DNA from: an uncultured Sutterella sp.
GTDB taxonomy: Bacteria > Pseudomonadota > Gammaproteobacteria > Burkholderiales > Burkholderiaceae_F
Direction: 5' to 3'
DNA length: 64,000 nucleotides
Assembly (NCBI GenBank): GCA_958347955.1
Contig: CATVXH010000012.1
Location: forward strand, 1 to 64,000
Made by a program: the position numbers and the translations under genes. The notes below the pieces were generated by a model. It worked only from the letters and a program-made list of their open reading frames with translations, did no database searches and was not told the origin of the DNA. Positions 62,125-64,000 of this stretch are shown here, piece by piece. Position 1 is the first letter of the stretch, and each line of letters opens with the position of its first letter.

Positions 62125-62706
62125 TTATTTTGATGAAGTGGTTTTCAGGTACTTATACAAAGTCGTTCGACCGATTCCCAATTTACGTGCCGCAACAGAC
62201 TTCGATACACCTTCATTAATTAGAAATTGGGCTTTTTTGATTTTTTCGGGATCAATTGGGACTCTACCCTTATAGGCATTTCTTAATTTGGCTTGTTCAA
62301 TGCCTTCTCTTTGTCTTTCCAAAAGCAATGAGCGTTCAAATTCAGCAACGGCTCCCATCATAGCCATTAAAAGTTTTGTCATCGCTGAACTCTCTCCCTT
62401 AGGAACCAAGGAGATATTTTCTTTAAGGAAATGAATTGAAACGCCTTTTTTCTGTAGTGATTCCGTAATTGAAAGCAAATCCTTTAGGTTTCTAGCCATG
62501 CGATCCATACTACAGACATAGAGCTCATCCCCATCACGGACATACTCAATCATCTGTTGAAATCCAGGGCGATCAGTATTTTTTCCAGAAACTTTGTCAG
62601 AAAAAACCTTTTCAATTCCGATTTTTTTGAATTGAGCCAATTGACGATCAAGATGTTGGTCCGTACTACTGACTCGGGCATAGCCTACACGAGCTGATAT
62701 AGCCAT
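62125..62706 (-). CDS. Serine recombinase (resolvase/invertase family)
   Basis: The catalytic serine is in VGYARVSSTDQHLDRQL, followed by the conserved DKVSGKNTDRPGF and the SMDRMARNLKDLL segment with active-site arginines, then the helix E region. The C-terminal helix-turn-helix (SKSVAARKLGIGRTTLYKYL) binds DNA. At 193 residues it is a small resolvase/invertase of the Pin/Tn3 type, not a large integrase. ATG 62706 is preferred to TTG 62739. It may have brought in the neighbouring methyltransferase module. Confidence 0.92.
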   Translation of the reverse strand: MAISARVGYARVSSTDQHLDRQLAQFKKIGIEKVFSDKVSGKNTDRPGFQQMIEYVRDGDELYVCSMDRMARNLKDLLSITESLQKKGVSIHFLKENISLVPKGESSAMTKLLMAMMGAVAEFERSLLLERQREGIEQAKLRNAYKGRVPIDPEKIKKAQFLINEGVSKSVAARKLGIGRTTLYKYLKTTSSK

Positions 62707-62748
62707 TTTTTTGTGGTTTTGTTCAAAAAGAATTGTCAATAAACAAAA

Positions 62749-62786
62749 TTGTTCGTTTAATTTGCGATTCTACTCTAAATGAACAA
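62749..62786. repeat. Inverted repeat upstream of the serine recombinase
   Basis: TTGTTCGTTTA (62749-62759) and TAAATGAACAA (62776-62786) are inverted repeats with one mismatch, and a third related stretch TTTTAAACAAATT follows. The distance to the gene fits a resolvase binding site (res-like) or operator. Confidence 0.45.
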
Positions 62787-62971
62787 ATTTTAAACAAATT
62801 CCAGATGTTCACTTGAAGTACAGCCTAATGAAACAGCTAGAGACTCTTACAAATATAGGTATCGTAGGTAAGGATATAGGAGTGCTAAACTCGTCGATAA
62901 TAGCCGACTTTATCAACACCTCCTAATTTTCTGCGAACTCAGTTATTTAAGAAGTGGGTATCAATTGGCTT

Positions 62972-63346
62972 TTAAATAACTTGCTTTTTACCAATTAGGT
63001 AGTCTTCTTTATTTTCTAAAAAGGCTGACCATCGAGCAGATTCACGAAAACCTAATTTCCCTTCTTTTATCAGCTCTTCGGCTCTTGTTTCGTTGATGTG
63101 ATAACAAGGCCAAGAGTAGTAGCTATAGATGAATGGGGTACCTTGACGGTCTGTTAGCTTTGCTTTGATAACAAATGTTGTACCTATTGGATAGTTCACT
63201 CTGTCAGAGACAGAGCATTCAACAAAACAAGGCGAATTAACCCCTTGTCCATCTAGAGCGATTTTTCTAATATGGTTGTGCGAGCCGCCTGTGCTGTAAA
63301 CAGTTTTGACGGCGATTGCACAATTTTCTCGTTTTAAAACTTTCAC
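62972..63346 (-). CDS. Small hypothetical protein
   Basis: A 124-residue protein with two central cysteines (SPCFVEC) and a Tyr/Trp-rich YSYYSWPCYHI stretch; no family recognised. The ATG overlaps the stop of the lipoprotein gene by four bases, so the two are co-transcribed. Confidence 0.55.
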   Translation of the reverse strand: MKVLKRENCAIAVKTVYSTGGSHNHIRKIALDGQGVNSPCFVECSVSDRVNYPIGTTFVIKAKLTDRQGTPFIYSYYSWPCYHINETRAEELIKEGKLGFRESARWSAFLENKEDYLIGKKQVI

Positions 63347-63660
63347 TTTTTGTCTACCATAACCGGAATAGTTTTTTGAGAATTTTGGTTAGTTATGTAA
63401 GTAAATCGGTCAACTACGGTTGGGTTCTGCATAAAAATGATTTTTTCATCATACATAGCAGGATCTACAGAGTTGGGAATAAAAACAGTTATACCAAGAC
63501 ACGTGGTTCCGCTTCCTTCGTCACATCGAAAAGCCAAAGCGCCTTCGTCAATAACTTGGAATACTTTAAAGTACCTTGAACCATCAAATGCTATGAGGTC
63601 GGCCGTAGTGCAACCAGTCAAAGTCAAAGCGATTCCAAACAAAAGAGAAAGCAATTTCAT
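63343..63660 (-). CDS. Putative lipoprotein
   Basis: The signal sequence MKLLSLLFGIALTLTGC ends in a lipobox (LTGC), so the protein should be lipid-anchored. The mature 89 residues contain two further cysteines (FRCDEGSGTTC) and no known domain. It overlaps the next gene by four bases. Confidence 0.65.
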   Translation of the reverse strand: MKLLSLLFGIALTLTGCTTADLIAFDGSRYFKVFQVIDEGALAFRCDEGSGTTCLGITVFIPNSVDPAMYDEKIIFMQNPTVVDRFTYITNQNSQKTIPVMVDKK

Positions 63661-63717
63661 AAGATTCCTCTCTAAATTGTGTTGTACTGAAAAATCTTTT
63701 ATTTACATATTAAACGA

Positions 63718-63942
63718 TTAATGTTTTGGGCTTATTGACCTTATTAAATTGTATTGATTAGGTTTTTCTTCTATTAGAGCTCTAACATGAGAAGAGAAAT
63801 GGTCATCATAAACTTCATCCTCGAGGTTATATCCATTTTCTTTTTTGACAGAATCTCTTGCAATAGAAATAAGATTGTTAAGGTTACTTTTGCCCGATGT
63901 GCCCCATACAGAGGTTTCATATTTGACGTTAAGATTATTCAT
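63718..63942 (-). CDS. Small hypothetical protein
   Basis: A 74-residue open frame with protein-like composition (MNNLNVKYETSVWGTSGKSNLNNLI). No family, signal or membrane segment recognised. It could be real or a fragment; nothing in the remaining bases to 64000 clarifies this. Confidence 0.4.
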   Translation of the reverse strand: MNNLNVKYETSVWGTSGKSNLNNLISIARDSVKKENGYNLEDEVYDDHFSSHVRALIEEKPNQYNLIRSISPKH

Positions 63943-64000
63943 GAGCGTCTCTATGTCCTTCGTTAGTACACTTATTCCATATTCAGATTTGCCGGTTTTC

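Noticed and set aside
1..64000. CRISPR array, rRNA operon or tyrosine integrase
   Set aside because: No regularly spaced repeats, no rRNA sequence and no integrase with the R-H-R-Y pattern were seen on either strand.

Overview
The window looks like chromosome of a betaproteobacterium of the order Burkholderiales, probably close to Sutterella/Parasutterella. This is inferred from the protein sequences and gene set (RecA, RecX, YggX, HrpA, the membrane-anchored Fe-S oxidoreductase, LeuS-LptE-HolA); the genus is a guess.

Positions 1-23.3 kb are ordinary core genome: two tRNA-Lys genes, recA-recX, folD, a FixJ-type two-component system, rpiA, yggX, hrpA, a large Fe-S oxidoreductase, a THUMP-type methyltransferase, holA, lptE, leuS, an xpt-purine permease operon, an M20 peptidase/amidohydrolase behind what looks like a leader-peptide attenuator, and a HIT protein. 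Several factor-independent terminators separate these units.

At 23.3 kb the sequence becomes AT-rich and accessory. First comes a compact four-gene chaperone-like operon (23.6-30.3 kb): a tail-anchored protein with a J-domain-like start but no HPD motif, a membrane protein whose cytoplasmic C-terminus resembles GrpE, a long Hsp70, and a protein joining a degenerate kinase domain to a Cdc48/FtsH-type AAA ATPase.

From 30.7 to 49.5 kb lies the backbone of an SXT/IncC-like integrative element: an AlpA-type regulator, a zinc-ribbon ATPase, a MobI-like protein, a MOBH relaxase (TraI), a coupling ATPase (TraD, split by a -1 shift at an A6 run) and a DUF4400 membrane protein; then an inserted block of small genes; then a recombination/replication operon (MoxR/CobS-like ATPase, Bet/RecT annealase, YqaJ exonuclease, DUF3150, VWA/CobT-like protein, Toprim primase). 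No type IV secretion genes occur where SXT carries them, so the element appears to have lost its own mating apparatus or to be only mobilisable. The leader of five of the six recombination-operon genes carries one copy of a recurring RNA element with two mutually exclusive folds; in the clearest cases the same arm can also pair with the Shine-Dalgarno sequence of the next gene. A sixth, orphan copy lies after the DUF4400 gene. This is the most interesting undescribed feature I see.

From 49.6 kb onward is a cargo or defence region: an unknown 336-aa protein, a small hypothetical, a McrBC restriction system with an EVE domain in McrB, a DUF805 protein, a three-gene module (MmeI/YeeA-like adenine methyltransferase broken by a frameshift, helicase, GIY-YIG protein), a serine recombinase, and small hypothetical proteins including a lipoprotein. 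No integrase or attachment site was recognised inside the window, so the element boundaries are not defined.
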